The notes beneath the pieces were generated by a model. It ran no database searches and had not been told where the DNA came from. It saw only the letters and a list, made by a program, of their open reading frames with translations. The translations under genes and the position numbers were made by a program. Positions 13,338 to 26,965 of a stretch of 64,000 nt of DNA are shown here, one piece after another; the stretch's first letter is position 1, and every line of letters starts with the position of its first letter. The stretch is from Rhabdornis inornatus (Eukaryota > Chordata > Aves > Passeriformes > Rhabdornithidae), in the NCBI GenBank assembly GCA_013397075.1, contig VWZS01000638.1, positions 1,489,529 to 1,553,528 on the forward strand. Direction: 5' to 3'.

Positions 13338-15418
13338 CTGTGGAAATAGAGGGTGTTTTTTCCTATCTTATTGATTGATCCCATGGGCTCTTCTTATTAA
13401 CATTTAGGTAACATTTTCATTTATCAAATACAGCTTCACTTAGAAACCCACTTAAGATAATGGTTAAAATCCTAAAATCCCTTTTATCCCCCCTTTTCCC
13501 TTTTCCCATTCCCTGTGTGTTTATGAGCTTGGTGATTGTGGGAAATGTTATGTTATCCATATAACATTTTCATTAACTGCATGATACTACAGGTCTTGTC
13601 TTGCAATCATATTGAGCCAAAATCTATGACTTATAATCAGTAAATTTCTTGACTGTAGTAGGATTTTTGCTCAATTTAAGACCTTCAGAATTTGGTCTGT
13701 AGTTTTCTCTGTCCTGAAAGAACTTGATCATGTTTTCATGAAATAAATCTAGTATTCTTTTCTATTGGTTTCTTCCTTCCAGGATCTCATTTCCTCTAAG
13801 ACATCTGGCATGTAAAATTGGCTGACAGGAATGTTGCCTGGTGCATGAGCCTTGGAATGTTAGCAGTCTGAAGCTTAGTGCCATATCATGGGTGTGTTTT
13901 TCATAATGTTGGGGAGGATAAGTTTCCAGTTTATTCTTGTGCACAGACTCAGGATTTTTCTTTTGACAGTGCCTTCACGAGTTGTTATATGTAGGAGCTG
14001 AACCTGTAGCTGGTATTGTACAGAGAGCCACTATGTGTTCAGCTAACCAGTCTCAGAAACAAGACATCAAAGCTGAAAGGCTTGATTTCCTCTCTGAATT
14101 GAATGCCATGAATACATTCACAAGGACTGTAGATGTTTCTTCCCCAACTTGTGTTTTTACTAATCTGTTACAAGGTCGATGGACTGTAAAAATATTTGCT
14201 TTGCAGAATAGTCGTGCTCTATGTCTTTCTAGTAAAACAAACAAAACCAAACACCAGTCAACCTGAAATCATTCTTTGGTTCCACTAATATGAAAGGTTT
14301 CAACTGATCATACTTTATTTTGAGTGGAGCTTTTAGGCAGGCTTATAGCTGAACTATTTTTAGTTTTTAAATATAAGGAACATATAATTGAAATATTCCG
14401 AGCTGCTGTCATCTACTGCACATAACATATGAGTGATATTATTCCATTAGTCAGAATTGCATCACATTTGAACTGTCATACACTCAGCTGTACTGAAGTC
14501 TTTCTTCAGTATACTGAAAGTCTATACTGCTGCTCTTTCTTGCTCAGAGCAGGCTGAAGCTTTCTCATTTGTAGGTTTCCACTCAGCATATTTGATTTTC
14601 CTTTCCCGTCTGGTTTTCCTTGATTCTGTATTATGCAAAAATTTTCACTTTTGGCTGCTTTACATCTGTGGAATTCCAAGGGGGAGAAATCAGAATTTTT
14701 TTTTTCCCCTATTAAACAGCAATATAACCGTGAAATACCCAAGTGCCCTACTAACTGTAAATATCTTCCCACTGGCCCTGTAATAAATGTGTATAAACTC
14801 TTAGGATTTCCATTGCTATGGAGGTAGGGAACTTGCCTTGATTTTTGTGTTATTTAGAGATAAGTCATCAAAAATACGCATTTTTAAGAAAAAATTTTAT
14901 TTTAGAGAGCCAAACATTTTGCAGGCCATGTATAGCCTTGAATCTCTGCTGAGAATTTGCTCCAGAGACAGAACCTAAAATAATATAGCCATAGAAAGGA
15001 TACTGCATGAGTCTGAAATCTATGCCTCCTTCACATTTCAGCTATTGGTTTTGCACAAAGGAGGCAGTTTCTTTTTTGTCAGATGTAAAATAATGCTTTC
15101 TGTGTCACATAATTTACGGTTTAGAGGAACATTTTTAAAACTTTAGAGGTAGAGCATTTCTAATTTCCAGCAAATAATGTTACGTAATTCTGTGTGCATA
15201 AAGGATTTTGAAGTTTACACTAAAAGCAGATTTTAACATCTTCCTTGAAGAATTAAAAAGAAATGTGCAGAATCTTGAATTTTTAACTCAAATTTATTCA
15301 TATCAGTTTTATTCTGCTACATGTTTAATAATTTGTCTGTGCTGTATAGATTCATTGATATCACCTGCCTGTCAGACAATGCAGTTAATAGAAGGTAGTC
15401 TTTGTGTTTCATTTATTC

Positions 15419-15596
15419 TGCCATCTCTTTCCAAGACTGAAAGAACCCAAGATTTTTGTGTTTTCTTGTACGTCATGTTTGCTAGACCAGTGGTTATTTT
15501 TGCATCCCTTTGGTACTTCCCTTTCAAGACCATTTATGGACTTTGACACAAAAACTGTGCACAGCATTCCAGTGGAAGCCTTAAGGCTTCTGAAGT
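15419..15596 (-). mobile_element. Old CR1 LINE fragment (ORF2 end / 3' UTR)
   Basis: Read on the plus strand, this stretch follows the reverse complement of the CR1 region at the reverse transcriptase C-terminus: CTTTCCAAGACTGAAAGAAC, then GCTAGACCAGTGGTTATTTT, a segment like CCTCTGGAC-CTCTCCAA-AGG, and CTGTGCACAGCATTCCAG. Similarity is moderate throughout, so the copy is old. The assignment rests on order of blocks rather than on a high-identity match. Confidence 0.6.
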
Positions 15597-16593
15597 TGCT
15601 GTATTTTCTTTTCATCTTCTATTCTTTCTCCCCTAGTTTTGAATATGTATTTTACTATGAATTGGCTCAATTGGAAATGAAATAAATAGTTAAGAAAATT
15701 TAGTTTGCTAAAGATTAAGAATATTTCTCCTTGCTTAATGAAATTTATATGCAAAATATAACAGCCTTTTAAATTGTTTTCTTTACTGTGGTGTCTTTGT
15801 ATTTGGATGTGATAGACTTATCACTGGGGAGTTGAAATTTTGAATGTATAGCATGATGTTACATGAGTGATAAGGTGTTTTAAATTGCTATATGAGAAGC
15901 CTTGTTAGGATTTATCAGTCCTGAATTTTGTGCTAATAGGGAGGTGAAGCATTAATATTTAAAATAGCTCATCATATCTATGGCAGGATAAGTTTATGAC
16001 ACTTTCAAAGGACATTTTTCTCCACTGCCTGAGAGCCAGGCCTGAAAACTAGAATTTTCAAGAGTTACACGTAGTTGTGGTGAATGAGTGCAAATGCACA
16101 GTGGAGAAAGAAATTTCTTGGAAATTCCTCTTTTACTTTTTTTCTATAATCAAGCAGATGCTAAGCTAAAGTTAGCAGAAATCACTTGCTCAGTGTTTCA
16201 TGATGTCTAAAATTCTACAGAGATAGGTATGTGTATTTGTTTATATAGATAACCAAATGTAGATGTTTTACCCCAAAGCTGTAACTGGGTCAGCTGGCAT
16301 TCTTTTTTCAAGTTTCTGCCCTGAATAAACTCCTCTGCATCCTCTAGAACAATGAAATGAGGAGTTTGAAAGAAGTGTTTCCTCCTCAAAATTCTGTTTT
16401 GCTAATACATAAACATCGCACTTGATCTTCTATATTAAAATATTTTTTACAAGACAAGAATTTTTTACTGTATAATATCTTGAAATATTACATAGTATAT
16501 TTTCTGAGTATCAGTTTGAGGCAGTCATCTGAAAACTGGGACTATAATTTCTTAGTTATGAATTTGATCTTCTTCAGATTTGGAATTTAAGGT

Positions 16594-16855
16594 GAGATGA
16601 ATGGCCTTAAAATGAAAGAGGGTGGATTTAGATTAGATTTTAGGAAGAAATTCTTTCCTGTGAGGGTGGTGAGGCATTGGCACAGGTTGCCCAAAGAAGC
16701 TGTGGATACCCTGTCCTTGAAAGTGTTCAAGGCCAGACTGGATGGGGTTTTGTGCATCCTGGTCTAATGGAAGGCATCCCTGCTCATGGCAAGGGAGTTG
16801 GGACTAGATGATTTATAATGTCCGTTCCAACCCAAAACATTTCATGATTCTGTGG
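16594..16855 (+). mobile_element. CR1 LINE 3' end
   Basis: Clear CR1 3' end: AAATGAAAGAGGGTGGATTT, TTAGGAAGAAATTCTTTCCT, GTGAGGGTGGTGAGGCATTG, GTGTTCAAGGCCAGACTGGA, and the GGACTAGATGATTTATAATG end with CATGATTCTGTGGA. About 260 bp, same subfamily type as the copy at 13118 but with different substitutions. Confidence 0.94.
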
Positions 16856-18007
16856 ATATTTCTCTTCAATCAATAATGATATGCTTCCATACTCTTACTG
16901 CTTTCTTCTTGACACAGTATGTAAACAGAGATGTCTTTACTAAGACTTTAAAATAAGCAAAATTTTGGTCCTCTTCTGAGCAGAGAGCATGACAAATAAT
17001 TATGTGAATTTAGTGTATTGACTTTTCCATATTCAAAAACTGCCCAAATCTCATTTGATTAAGCAGAAAAAAACCTCTGTGAATGACATTAGGAATATTA
17101 ATGAATATTCACAATTTCATTTTCTCCATCTGGCTTTGATAAGTCATTTTTAAATTGCATGCTAGTTTTTCTTCTTATATGAGTAAAGTTTTATTCTCCA
17201 GAGACTGAAGGAATTGTATTCACAATATGATTTTATTTAAGCATTCGCTTTTTCAATTGAAGTTGAAAACTTTAATCAGCTGGTAAATTAGAGTGTACTT
17301 ATTACAGCTTGCTTGTCTGAAGATCTTGCTTCCCTTATAATACAAGATTCTTAAATCTTACTGGCCAGATGGTGGTCAGAGGAGGGGTCTCTGTTAGAAA
17401 TTTAAAAAGTAGTGGTTTATTTTCTTGAACGATCTCAGGGTTTTTTTGTCTTTTTTGAAGTTTTTTGCCATTTTCACAGCATAGTTTCTGTTGTGCAGCC
17501 CTACTGACAAAGAAAGTGTTGAGAAATATGTAGCCGTTGCTGATTTCTCCTAATTCAATACCACTTGATTACATTAATGATTTAAGTTCCTGGTTTGATC
17601 ACATCTAGAAATAGATTTCTCAAGTGATTATTAGAGACAAAATCCCCTTACCATTTCTCTTGGTAGCTGAATTTCTATCTATTTTTTTTTTCAGGAGACC
17701 AATGAGACTCTGTTTTGACAGAAGAATAATAAAAATAAACCTTATTGGTAGGTATATAGTTCAGATTGCGATTGACACTAGTGCATGGTAGGTGTTTGCA
17801 GTGATTGTAGAAAACTGTATCTGTTTTAGTTTACAGGCCTATTCAGAAGGACTCTGTGATATCTGAGGATGGTACTGAATGGTGTTTTCAGTATGATTTC
17901 TAGGCTGATGTTGGGATAGCAGCTTGCTGTCCTTCACCTTCTGAATTTGCAGTCTGTTAGGTTCCAATGGCTGTGACTTTCAAATCTGTAGGATGTTATA
18001 AGTGAGA

Positions 18008-18047
18008 TTAATATATTCCATATATATATACATATATACACACATGC
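18008..18047. repeat. AT/AC microsatellite
   Basis: Short imperfect (TA)n-(CA)n stretch: CATATATATATACATATATA then CACACATGCAT. Intergenic. Confidence 0.85.
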
Positions 18048-18730
18048 ATCTGATATGTTTATCTAACACTGTGTTCAAATGAATGCAATAGCTTAATTTC
18101 TTTTTTGAAATTACTCTGAAAAGCCTGAGTTGACTTTATGTATGTTTTAGCACACAGATTAATTTCTTCAGCAAATAAAGAATTTAAAACAGTGATTACC
18201 AAGGCAAACTTAAAGACACAAGCAACAACTTTGAATGAATTGTCATTGTCCCATGACCTATAAAGACAGATAATTTCTTTGCAACTGGATAAGGACATGG
18301 TATAACTGTCAAACATCTTGACAGCACTTCCTCTTGGTGTCAGTACCTTTCTCATCAGGTCTATCCTACATTTGATGCTCTTTTTCCCAGTTCTAGAATA
18401 ATAGAATGGCTGCAGCAAAGTACTTGGTTTTAACAGTGAACATAAAACCAGTGTTTAAATTGAGTGCTGCTCTTGCTTTTGTTGTGAATTATCTGTATTT
18501 TAGCAAATTAGCTAGATTCATTTTTTCCCTTTCGTTTGATGCAAAAAGACGATAATTCTGCTTCGTTTTCTTCTGAAAAACACTGATATGTTCCAGAAGT
18601 AGAAAGAATTATTCCTCCATGATCTCATAACATAATTATCTATACTAGTTACTGTCAACTTTTTTGTTATGTTCAAATTATATGGCATATCACCTTGATA
18701 ATGTGTTCAGGCTTCAGTAATCTGAGGTAC

Positions 18731-18738
18731 CACGTGAC
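18731..18738. promoter_or_regulatory. CACGTGAC E-box in CpG-retaining block
   Basis: CACGTGAC is the palindromic E-box with the flank favoured by MITF/TFE/USF-type factors. The surrounding 180 bases keep six CpGs. A second one (GTCACGTG) is at 50511-50518 in the IGF1 intron. Only the motif is seen. Confidence 0.25.
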
Positions 18739-19956
18739 ACATTTTTAAACTGAGCGTCTTAGAGGGGCTTTTGTCATACATTATTACGTATTTACTGTTA
18801 TGTTTTAGCTTTTACACTTTTGCATTCGGCCTTTCATTTTCCTGAAACTTTTTACGTTAAAATTTTGCAGGTTTTTGCTCTTCCTGAGCGGCATTTGTAA
18901 CTGTATGAACCTTCTGAAACTGGCAAGTAATAGACATTTCTGGGTAAAGGGGCAAGCTGGATAGGAAAGAATCCACTGTATTATTATAAATTATCATGGA
19001 TTCTTTTTAGCCAAATATTGAACAATTTTTTTTATAATGGAAGAGACATTCCAAATAAAAATTGCATTTGTTTCTTCCACTGTTTGCACTGATAGATTGA
19101 TAACTCTTTTCAAATTGTGTATAGCACATTAAGTCAGCTTTTTATGCAGCTGGAGAATCTCTCATCTGCATAAGCATATGCTGCATACATCTAATGATTC
19201 TTGCTTTTTCTGGTGCTTGAGAGAGTTTAAGAAACTGATGTAACAAGTCAGGAAGAAATCACAAGATACTGGAAAACCGCTGTGTTGTCATGGGTTAAAT
19301 TCTGATTTTTTTAATCAATGTCCCAGGGACAATTTACCTGTACCAGACACTATTGTGCTGAGTGATATTGGGAAGTTATTCCATCTATTATAAAATAAAA
19401 ATAGTGTGATTCATTTCTCGCATTTGCAAATGTAAGAGGCACAATAAAGTAAAATATAAATAAAATATTCTTTGGAAATTTTCAGCTTTAAGTAAATAAA
19501 TTGCTGTGTTTATTTGCTGCTGGGAAGCTTGAAGAAACAGAAAGCACTGCAAGGAGAAAGAAAAAGTTTCTTGCTTGTGACCTAGATTTACTCTCACACA
19601 AGAAGGTATATAGTGTGAAAATTTTTTTCTGAGAGATTCTCTGGATGGATAATTACTGGAGTATGAGGGATGGGAAAGAATGTTTAGTGCTGATATTTTT
19701 TGTATGAAGAAACTTGTTCACACAGAACACAACAGTTGAAAAACAAGCAGAGAGTAAAAGAGAAAGTGCTTCCAGTATTGATGAGTGCTAAAGATAATGC
19801 CAGCAAGGATAGTTTTAAAACAAGATATAAATATAAATAATCACTGTCACTTTCTAGAGCAATAGTTTGTCAAGGCACTGGAAAACTTCTTTCAGATGAA
19901 AATTCAAACACACATTTACAGAGTTTTCTTTTCTTACAGTCTACAGTTTCCTCATG

Positions 19957-20240
19957 AGGGGAAGAGGAGGAGGAGCAGGAACTGATCTCTTCTGTGACAG
20001 GGCATGAGGGAACTCCATGAAGTTGTGCCAGGGGAGGTTTAGGCTGGGTTTCAGGAAAACGTTTGTCTCCCAGGGGGTGGTGGGCACTGGAGCAGGCTCC
20101 CCAGGGGAGTGCTCATTGAAGTTCAAAAAGCATTTGGTCAGTGCTGTCAGGCGCATGATGTGATTCTTGGTGTTGTCCAGTGCAGGGCCAGGAGTTAGAC
20201 TTGGATGACCTTTCCAATTCAGAACATTGTATCATTCTAT
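19957..20240 (+). mobile_element. CR1 LINE 3' end
   Basis: CR1 3' sequence of a different subtype: CTGATCTCTTCTGTGACAGG, TGTGCCAGGGGAGGTTTAGG, TTTCAGGAAAACGTTTGTCT, CAGGGGGTGGTGGGCACTGG, and the AGACTTGGATGACCTTTCCA end with ATTGTATCATTCTAT. 5'-truncated, about 285 bp, with no reading frame kept. Confidence 0.88.
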
Positions 20241-20466
20241 ATTGTGTTGACTTAATGTGATTATATATACACTTTCAATGAAGCTGACTTCAACAAATGG
20301 TGGTGGCAGCTCCTGAGTCAATAATGTTACCTGAAAAGTAAAGATCCACTTGCATAAAGAAAACAGAGGGTGTAAGGAAATTAAAAATCTGTATGTTACT
20401 AGGAGTCAGTGAATAACCTTATCCTTTGAGAATGCTTTTTCAAAAAGTCAAAGAAGAAATACGTTG

Positions 20467-20620
20467 ATTTGGGTTTGAGTTTTTTGGGGGGGGTTTTTTT
20501 GGTTCTGTGGTTTTTTTTTTTTTGGGTTTTTGTGTTTTTTTTTTTTTGTTTGTTTGTTTGTTTTTGTTTGTTTGTTTTGTTTTTTGTTTTTGGTGGTTTT
20601 TTGTTTTTATTTTTTTTTTG
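20467..20620. repeat. T/G-rich simple repeat
   Basis: Long T runs broken by G, a G8 run near 20486-20493, and a (TTTG)n core near 20548-20580. Open frames across it, rich in F, C, V or K, N, T, are products of the simple sequence. Confidence 0.95.
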
Positions 20621-20622
20621 CA

Positions 20623-23600
20623 TTGGACAAGGGAATAGAAGAAAGTAAAGGAACAGAGAACAGTAAGACAGCATATATGGAAACTAGCCAAACAAAATCT
20701 AGTCAAGGGAATTCTACTCTGGCAGGGGAAAAACTTCAAGCTATATGAAATATAGGAAACCTGAAATTTATAATTTATCTGAAAGACATACACTAATTTA
20801 AAATTCTTAAATGAAATACACTTTAAATTTTCCCATGTATTAGATATTGTTAAAGAATGTCAGTGAAGGAAGAAAAGAGAGAGAAATTAAAAAAGAGTAA
20901 AATTCATTGCAAAGCCTTCTAATGAAGTAGAAAGAGGCATATCATGAGTTCATAAAGAAAAAATAAATCTATATTAATAAACTTACAGAGAAAAATACTT
21001 CTGGAGTAAGAATTTTAATAATTGTATCAATATCACTTTCATTCTTGAGGAGGATTTTTTAAAAAGGGACCTACTTATGGTATATATGTATGTACTGATT
21101 AAAATACCTTACTGAGTCTTGGCCAAAGACTTGGATGGCATTACATCCTGGTAATTCTGTTACTGCACTGGAGCTTAGAATAAGTAAGCTTAAAGAACCA
21201 GTCTGTTTCCTTTTAGAAAGGAAATAGAAATGGAGAAAGACTTAGAGAAATCATTCAAACCAGAGATTTTCTTTATTTAGTGCCCAGGAAAGTTCCAGTC
21301 TGTCTCAGAACAGAATGTTTAGAAAGAGGGTTGACTTTATCCTCAAAATTGCATAAGTATTCAGAGCCAGACTTGCTGGCCACTGGCATTCTACAGGGTA
21401 CAAAAACACAAGCTGTGAACTGATATAGAGGAAAATCCTAGATGTCAGTGATTACCTCTGAGGGCAGTAGAAGTGTCCGTATTTGAATGTGAGATCTAAG
21501 TGTGTAAGATGCTGGTGAAACTCCTTGACTCACTGGAGGCCTTGGATAGGGTTAGCATGCTGCAAATTCAACCGTTAAATTATCTTGATTTTGAGGTTCA
21601 AAACAGCATGGATGGTGAGATAGGTAGAGGAAAAAGTGAGATTAAGTATAGGAAGACAATATTTTATTTATTAACTGGTGCAGTGGTTCTGGCTGGCATG
21701 GCAGAGAATATGTAATATCTGAATGAAGATTAAAAGATGGGTAAAAAAAGATAAATGTTTAAACAAATCAAGAACAGCAGAAAATATGTTTGATAGTAAG
21801 ATTTATTTGCATAAAAGGCTACTTGAAGTGTTTTGTCTGAAGTCAATTGCTTATTTATTGATTACTAGAACAACAACATAATGTGCTTAAAGCAGTACAG
21901 GATTGTTGTCAGCATGTTAAATTACCAAGAAATTTACTGACTGATTTGGCTCTAGGAGTTATGTGTACAAAAAAATATTTTAAGCTGGGAAGTATCAACA
22001 ATGATAACAATATCCAGATGAAGATCTGCAGGAAAGGCAATGATATAAAGCATTGTTTGAAAAGTAAGGGTTTGAAGAATGTGAAATGAAGAAAACTCTC
22101 CCCCTTGCGTGGTATGAATACCAATCTTGGTAGGGATGCTGCAGGCAGGTAGTTTTAATAAAAACTATGTGAATTCAAACACAGGTAAGAGACTGATTCT
22201 CTGTAATTTGAATTAGTATAAAAATTATAGATGTGGCAGAAACTTAAGGAAAATTGTATCTGAAATACTAACCCTAGACAAAAACTGAAGAAAAATTGGC
22301 AGCTTCTCTGTGGTCTGTTAATGGTGGGAATAAGTGGTTTTGACTGCTTTATTTGCTTTTTAATCCAAAATGTCAAGTGATTATAGTTGTGTTGTGTGCC
22401 CTGAGAGGTTGGGGGCATGCTTAAAGGTGTAGCACTGGGCTCCTCAAAAATTCTGGCATTGCCTCTTCCCCCCAAAATTTTAAGCTAATTGCAGTATGTG
22501 CAGAATCAATGGGAGATCTGGTTCCATGTTCGGCCTGATGACATTCAAACCTTTATCTCTCAGCATGCCCAAATCAGTAGATTTACCAGCTTTTTTTGTT
22601 GTGAGGACTCAGAAGGTATTTGCCACTTTTCCTATTGCATCAGGTCACCATGTAGCAAGAATAGGTGGTATATGGAACAGAAGGAAAAAGCAAACAAGAA
22701 GAGTGAAAACATTACTTAGTGGAGAGAGCACATGCTGAGAAGCAAGTCCTGGAGAGCTTGGAGTCTGATACAAAGACAGTGCATTTTAATTGAAATGGTT
22801 GTTTTATTAAAGATTAAGTCCAAGCACTCCCCAAACAAACAAAACCAGCCCAGTGGTAATCTGAAAATCCCGCTTTAATCTTTGTTTTATCTCAGTTTGA
22901 CTAACGCTTCTCTTCCTGATCTGTTCAATTTCTTCTCAGTGTTTTGGTTGTCAAAATACAGAGATGACAAATGACTTCTTTGCAGAAAGCCGGCAGAAAA
23001 TCTGTGTACAGCTGATGCATCGAGCAACATGTGAGAACCGTGGGGAATGTTAATGGCTCTGTCACCCTCTCAGTCGGGAAAACACTTCTCAGAGGTAATT
23101 CCTTTTCACTGAGATGAAACATTGGCTTAAAACCACCACTAATCAACTTCATATTTTTACTTGTTGTGTCTCTTGTACACGCTTTTAAGATAAAAGTTGT
23201 AAGAGCCAAAATTTTAGGCAATAATGTGAGAACAAAGGATATTTTTAAACCAAGTGTAAAACAGTATGAAAATATAGGACTAAACCACACATAGCTTAAT
23301 GAAGTTGCTCATGTATAAAAAAAAATAAGTTTAGTTCACCATATTCAGTGTAAACTTTGCAGTAATAAAATAAGAATATCTTCCTTAATGTTATTAACTG
23401 CTGTTGTTGATAGTCCTAATTTTCACTAAGCTTCCACAAATCCTGTTGGCTTTCATGTAGCCAGGGATTTCTAGACTGATTTTTTTTCTTTAGTTATGAT
23501 GCAAAAACTGTTTCAAGTTAGGGCAATAAATAAGATGATTTCCAAGTAAGCCAATATCCAGCTTTGATTAATATGCCGCAACTCTTAGATCAAAATTCCT

Positions 23601-24435
23601 ATAAATTAAATTCTCTGTATCTGAGGAAGCACACAATTGAAGAAAGAGGCTGAACACAGTAATTTTTATTTTTCCTGAACCATTAGTAATTTCTTGTACA
23701 TTTCTTCAATCTCTGTTCTTATTTTGCTTGTGTTAGTATAGCTTACCATCCAGTTGTATTTATTAACAAGCTGTTCATGTAAGATTAAAAACTTGTGGTA
23801 ATGCAATACATATAATTAACAACTTTAAAAACTGTAATTAAGATTACAAATAATGGATTTTTAAACATCCTTGGCTGCATTGCCTAACCCAAATTTTGTG
23901 ATCTGTGTTGATTGCATCTCATCATTAGAATGTTAAGAATGAAAATATGTTGAATATTGCTGAATGATTATTTTTACACCAAAATCTCCCTGAATTGCTC
24001 AGGTATTGGGATAAGACAGTGTGAGTTTAAGCATTACTGCCTGTAAATGTTTAAATACTGAGAATTTTTTGTCAAGAATATTACTTCAGGGATTGTGCGC
24101 TTAAGAGATTGTGCATGTAGAATCTAGAATGTCTACTATGGCAGCAAGATAAAAACACAAGGAGTCAGAGTAAAGATAAGATGGGTAACCAATCCAGGAA
24201 ACTGTTTTGCCATTTAGCCAAAACCAGTATCTAGGGAAAAATACTAGAACAAGGGAACATGCAGTGAAACTCCTACCCTCCACAGATTCACAATTTTGGG
24301 ACTTCCTGGGCCAGAGGCATTTTTTTGTCAGTTTTGCCATAGTAAGGCTGTCCTCAGGCCTTCCAGCACCAGAGTCACTGGCAGAGAGGAGCATTTCTCA
24401 AACTAAAGTAGATGGAATTACGAAGCATTTCAGCC
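20623..24435. other. Intergenic, only the exon-like segment stands out
   Basis: Besides 22940-23053, no gene, RNA or repeat family was recognised. Minus frame 22925-23290 (121 codons) overlaps that segment but shows no known motif. Confidence 0.55.
22940..23053 (+). other. Exon-like segment, gene unknown
   Basis: A well-formed 3' splice site stands before it: TGACTAAC branch-like sequence near 22900, a pyrimidine-rich run, and TTCTTCTCAG ending at 22939. An open frame then starts at once and runs 37 codons (CFGCQNTEMTNDFFAESRQK, then ICVQLMHRATCENRGEC) to TAA at 23051-23053. A possible donor, CAT|GTGAGA, lies at 23030/23031. Four CpGs survive within about 110 bp of a CpG-poor region. I do not recognise the protein and cannot find partner exons, so this could be part of an unknown gene, a non-coding RNA, or chance. 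Confidence 0.25.
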
Positions 24436-24590
24436 AAATGGAGATACACAGGTGTTTGGGATCACATGGGATACATAGGAGGGTGGTAAGGGAGCTGCAT
24501 ACTGGTGTTATGAGGCTGTTCTCTATCATATTAGAAAGATTAAGGAAAGTGTGTGAGTTTAATGACTGAAAAAGGCAAATACTGCACCCA
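24436..24590 (+). mobile_element. CR1 LINE fragment, reverse transcriptase upstream region
   Basis: The order of blocks matches the CR1 ORF2 stretch just before the reverse transcriptase core: ATCACATGGGATACATAGGA, GGTAAGGGAGCTG, a stretch like GAGCCGCTCTCCATCATCTTTG (here GAGGCTGTTCTCTATCATAT), and CTGAAAAAGGCAAATACTGC, which encodes the degenerate equivalent of the WKKANVTP motif. Divergence is high and stops are present. The outer limits are uncertain by tens of bases. Confidence 0.6.
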
Positions 24591-26949
24591 CCTGAGAGGG
24601 CCATGATCTGTGGAGATGCACATGAAGGACAAGTCTGCATAGACTTACCATCATCATGCCTGATCAGTCTGATTGCCTTAATATCACCTATAAACGTTTT
24701 GTTGATACTGTCTACCCTTTCTGCTACTCATTTAGGAGAAGGTTGAACTCTGGGGGTGCTGGAACAGATTGCAGCAAGGTTTCACATATGGTGCTACTCC
24801 ACTACCAATTGGCCATTCTTGCTGATATCTCTCTTCTGCTTTTTAATCAGCAGTGTGCAGGTATGAAGATCTTGTCTCTCTTTCCATGATAGTTTAGTGT
24901 TTTTAAGAACTTTGGATGAGGGACCTAATTTACAAACATTTAGGAAATACCAGATCACCCTGTTCTTCCTTGACTAGGATTTGTCCTTTCTTTAAAAAAG
25001 GACTCCCAATAGATTTCTGAAGCTTACCTTCACAACAACCATAGTCCTTTCCCTGCAAGATACCATATTTATCATATAGTATTTATTCACCTGCCCACAG
25101 ATTCTGTTCTTGAGAACAGAAGTGATAGAGATACAGGCCAGATACTGGCTACCACTTAGTTCTATTCTAGTGAGTAGCTTTTGAGAGATGTCTGTATGCC
25201 ACAGTTCAGTCATGTTCCCCTGTGCATGAACACGGTCAGTTACTGGTTATTCACTTGTACCAATTTTTATCTATAGGTTCCATAATTTCATCTGCTGACA
25301 CTTCCTTTTATCGAGGCCAGCTTGAGCCACTTTCCATGCCAGTTCTATTTTAGGATGAATGGAGCCTGATCACCCTGCTAAGGTATGTCCTGATTTTGGT
25401 GTATTCTGAGAAAATTGAAATGTATATGCCAGGGAAGAGAAAGGAAGAATGCAAATTGCTGCAAAATGTGCATGGATGATGAATTTTCAACACATTTTTT
25501 ATTAACCATAATCCTTTATTAGACCTCACAGAGGTGTAAACTATACATACAAATACATTAGAAAGATACCCTCTTAACAGTAATGCTTCACATTTTGGAC
25601 CTGATACCAAGAGGGTTGCAAACATTTCAGTACATTCTACAAACCAAAGGGTGCATTAGCCTTTATGTATACAGAGTGACAAAGCCCTTTACTGAAATCA
25701 AAGTAGATAAAAGTGAAAATCAGTCAACTACCTCTTCCAACCTTTACCTACTATAAATGCATATAAAAGCCTTTAAAAGCATGAATACACTATTATTTAT
25801 GGAGCAAAGTTTACTGTTCTAGACAGCTCATAGAGAGAGGGGAAGAGAATGGTCAAGATGGCATTACATGAACTGCAAACTAGCAAAACTTCTTGAATTT
25901 TTTTTAATATTTGTACATATCAAGAGCTCCATTTTTTTGATTTATTGGTTGTTACTAGAAAAGCTTATAATTGCTAAGTGGGGAGAATAGCGCGACAAAG
26001 ACATTGTTGAGGTATTTGGGGGATTCTGCAACACAATGATGTTACATACACAGTATGAAATATTATTTGTCATCAAGTAGTGACATTGTATTATGAGTAA
26101 GCACAAGAAAATAAAAAAGAAAGAATAAATCCAGTTAGAACTTTAATAGATATTTAAATGGTTTCTAGTAAATGAACACTTAACACTTGTCACTGTTTGG
26201 TTATAATGACTTGAAATGTTAATAGTAGGATTATTCAGTAGTGAAATCAGAAACTCATGTATCCACATTCATGCTTTGCATCATGGAAACCCCAGTTTTA
26301 GTCAGGATACCAATTGAGGTCCAACACTGAAGAAAGAGAGGACAGTTCTTATGGAAAGGCTGTCCTGAAAAGCAAGTGCTATTTATCTCTTCGTTTGCAT
26401 TCTGGGTGGCTTTGCAGTAACTTAGGAGAAAAGAAAGCTCATACATGATTTGATTATCAGCAGCAGGTGGTGCTGCTTCTTCTACTTTCATTTTGTTTCC
26501 TGAAATCCTTAGTCTTGATAAACATGTTTAATATTCAACCCTAAGACTCCAAGGATTAAGAAACTGTGAAACAGAATCATCACATTCTGATAAAAGCCAT
26601 GAGAGGTGTCAGACTACAGGTGAAGCTGTTCAGAACATTATGAAGTACCAGTGTGCTTTCAGTGGAGCATTTTATGACTCATGTCTGATGAGACTTAATC
26701 AGGCAACTATTACCATTATACTCTTTTGAAAACTATTTTTTCACCTTGCTCAGGATTTCTGTAGAATTCTGTTGGGCTAATTCCTTAGAAATGGTAATAA
26801 ATGAAAGGATATGATTTATACACTGTATTCCGCACTGTCACTTGCATGTGCTGTATTATATTCATACTTGTCTCTAAGTGGAAATAATGAAGAGAACCAT
26901 AATTCTTGTGCAGTATTTATATCAACTGCATTTGAAATTCTAGTGTAAA
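24591..26949. other. Intergenic, just downstream of the proposed IGF1 end
   Basis: No gene or repeat family recognised. Similarity to the mammalian IGF1 3' UTR was not seen here, consistent with lying beyond the transcript. Confidence 0.5.
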
Positions 26950-26965
26950 AAAAAATAGGATAGAA

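Noticed and set aside
20399..20793. Lysine/threonine-rich minus-strand frames of 91 and 117 codons
   Set aside because: Products of the T/G-rich simple repeat.
23030..23053. ENRGEC end resembling the C-terminus of mammalian Ig kappa chains
   Set aside because: Only five to six residues match, the rest does not resemble an Ig domain, and birds lack kappa chains.
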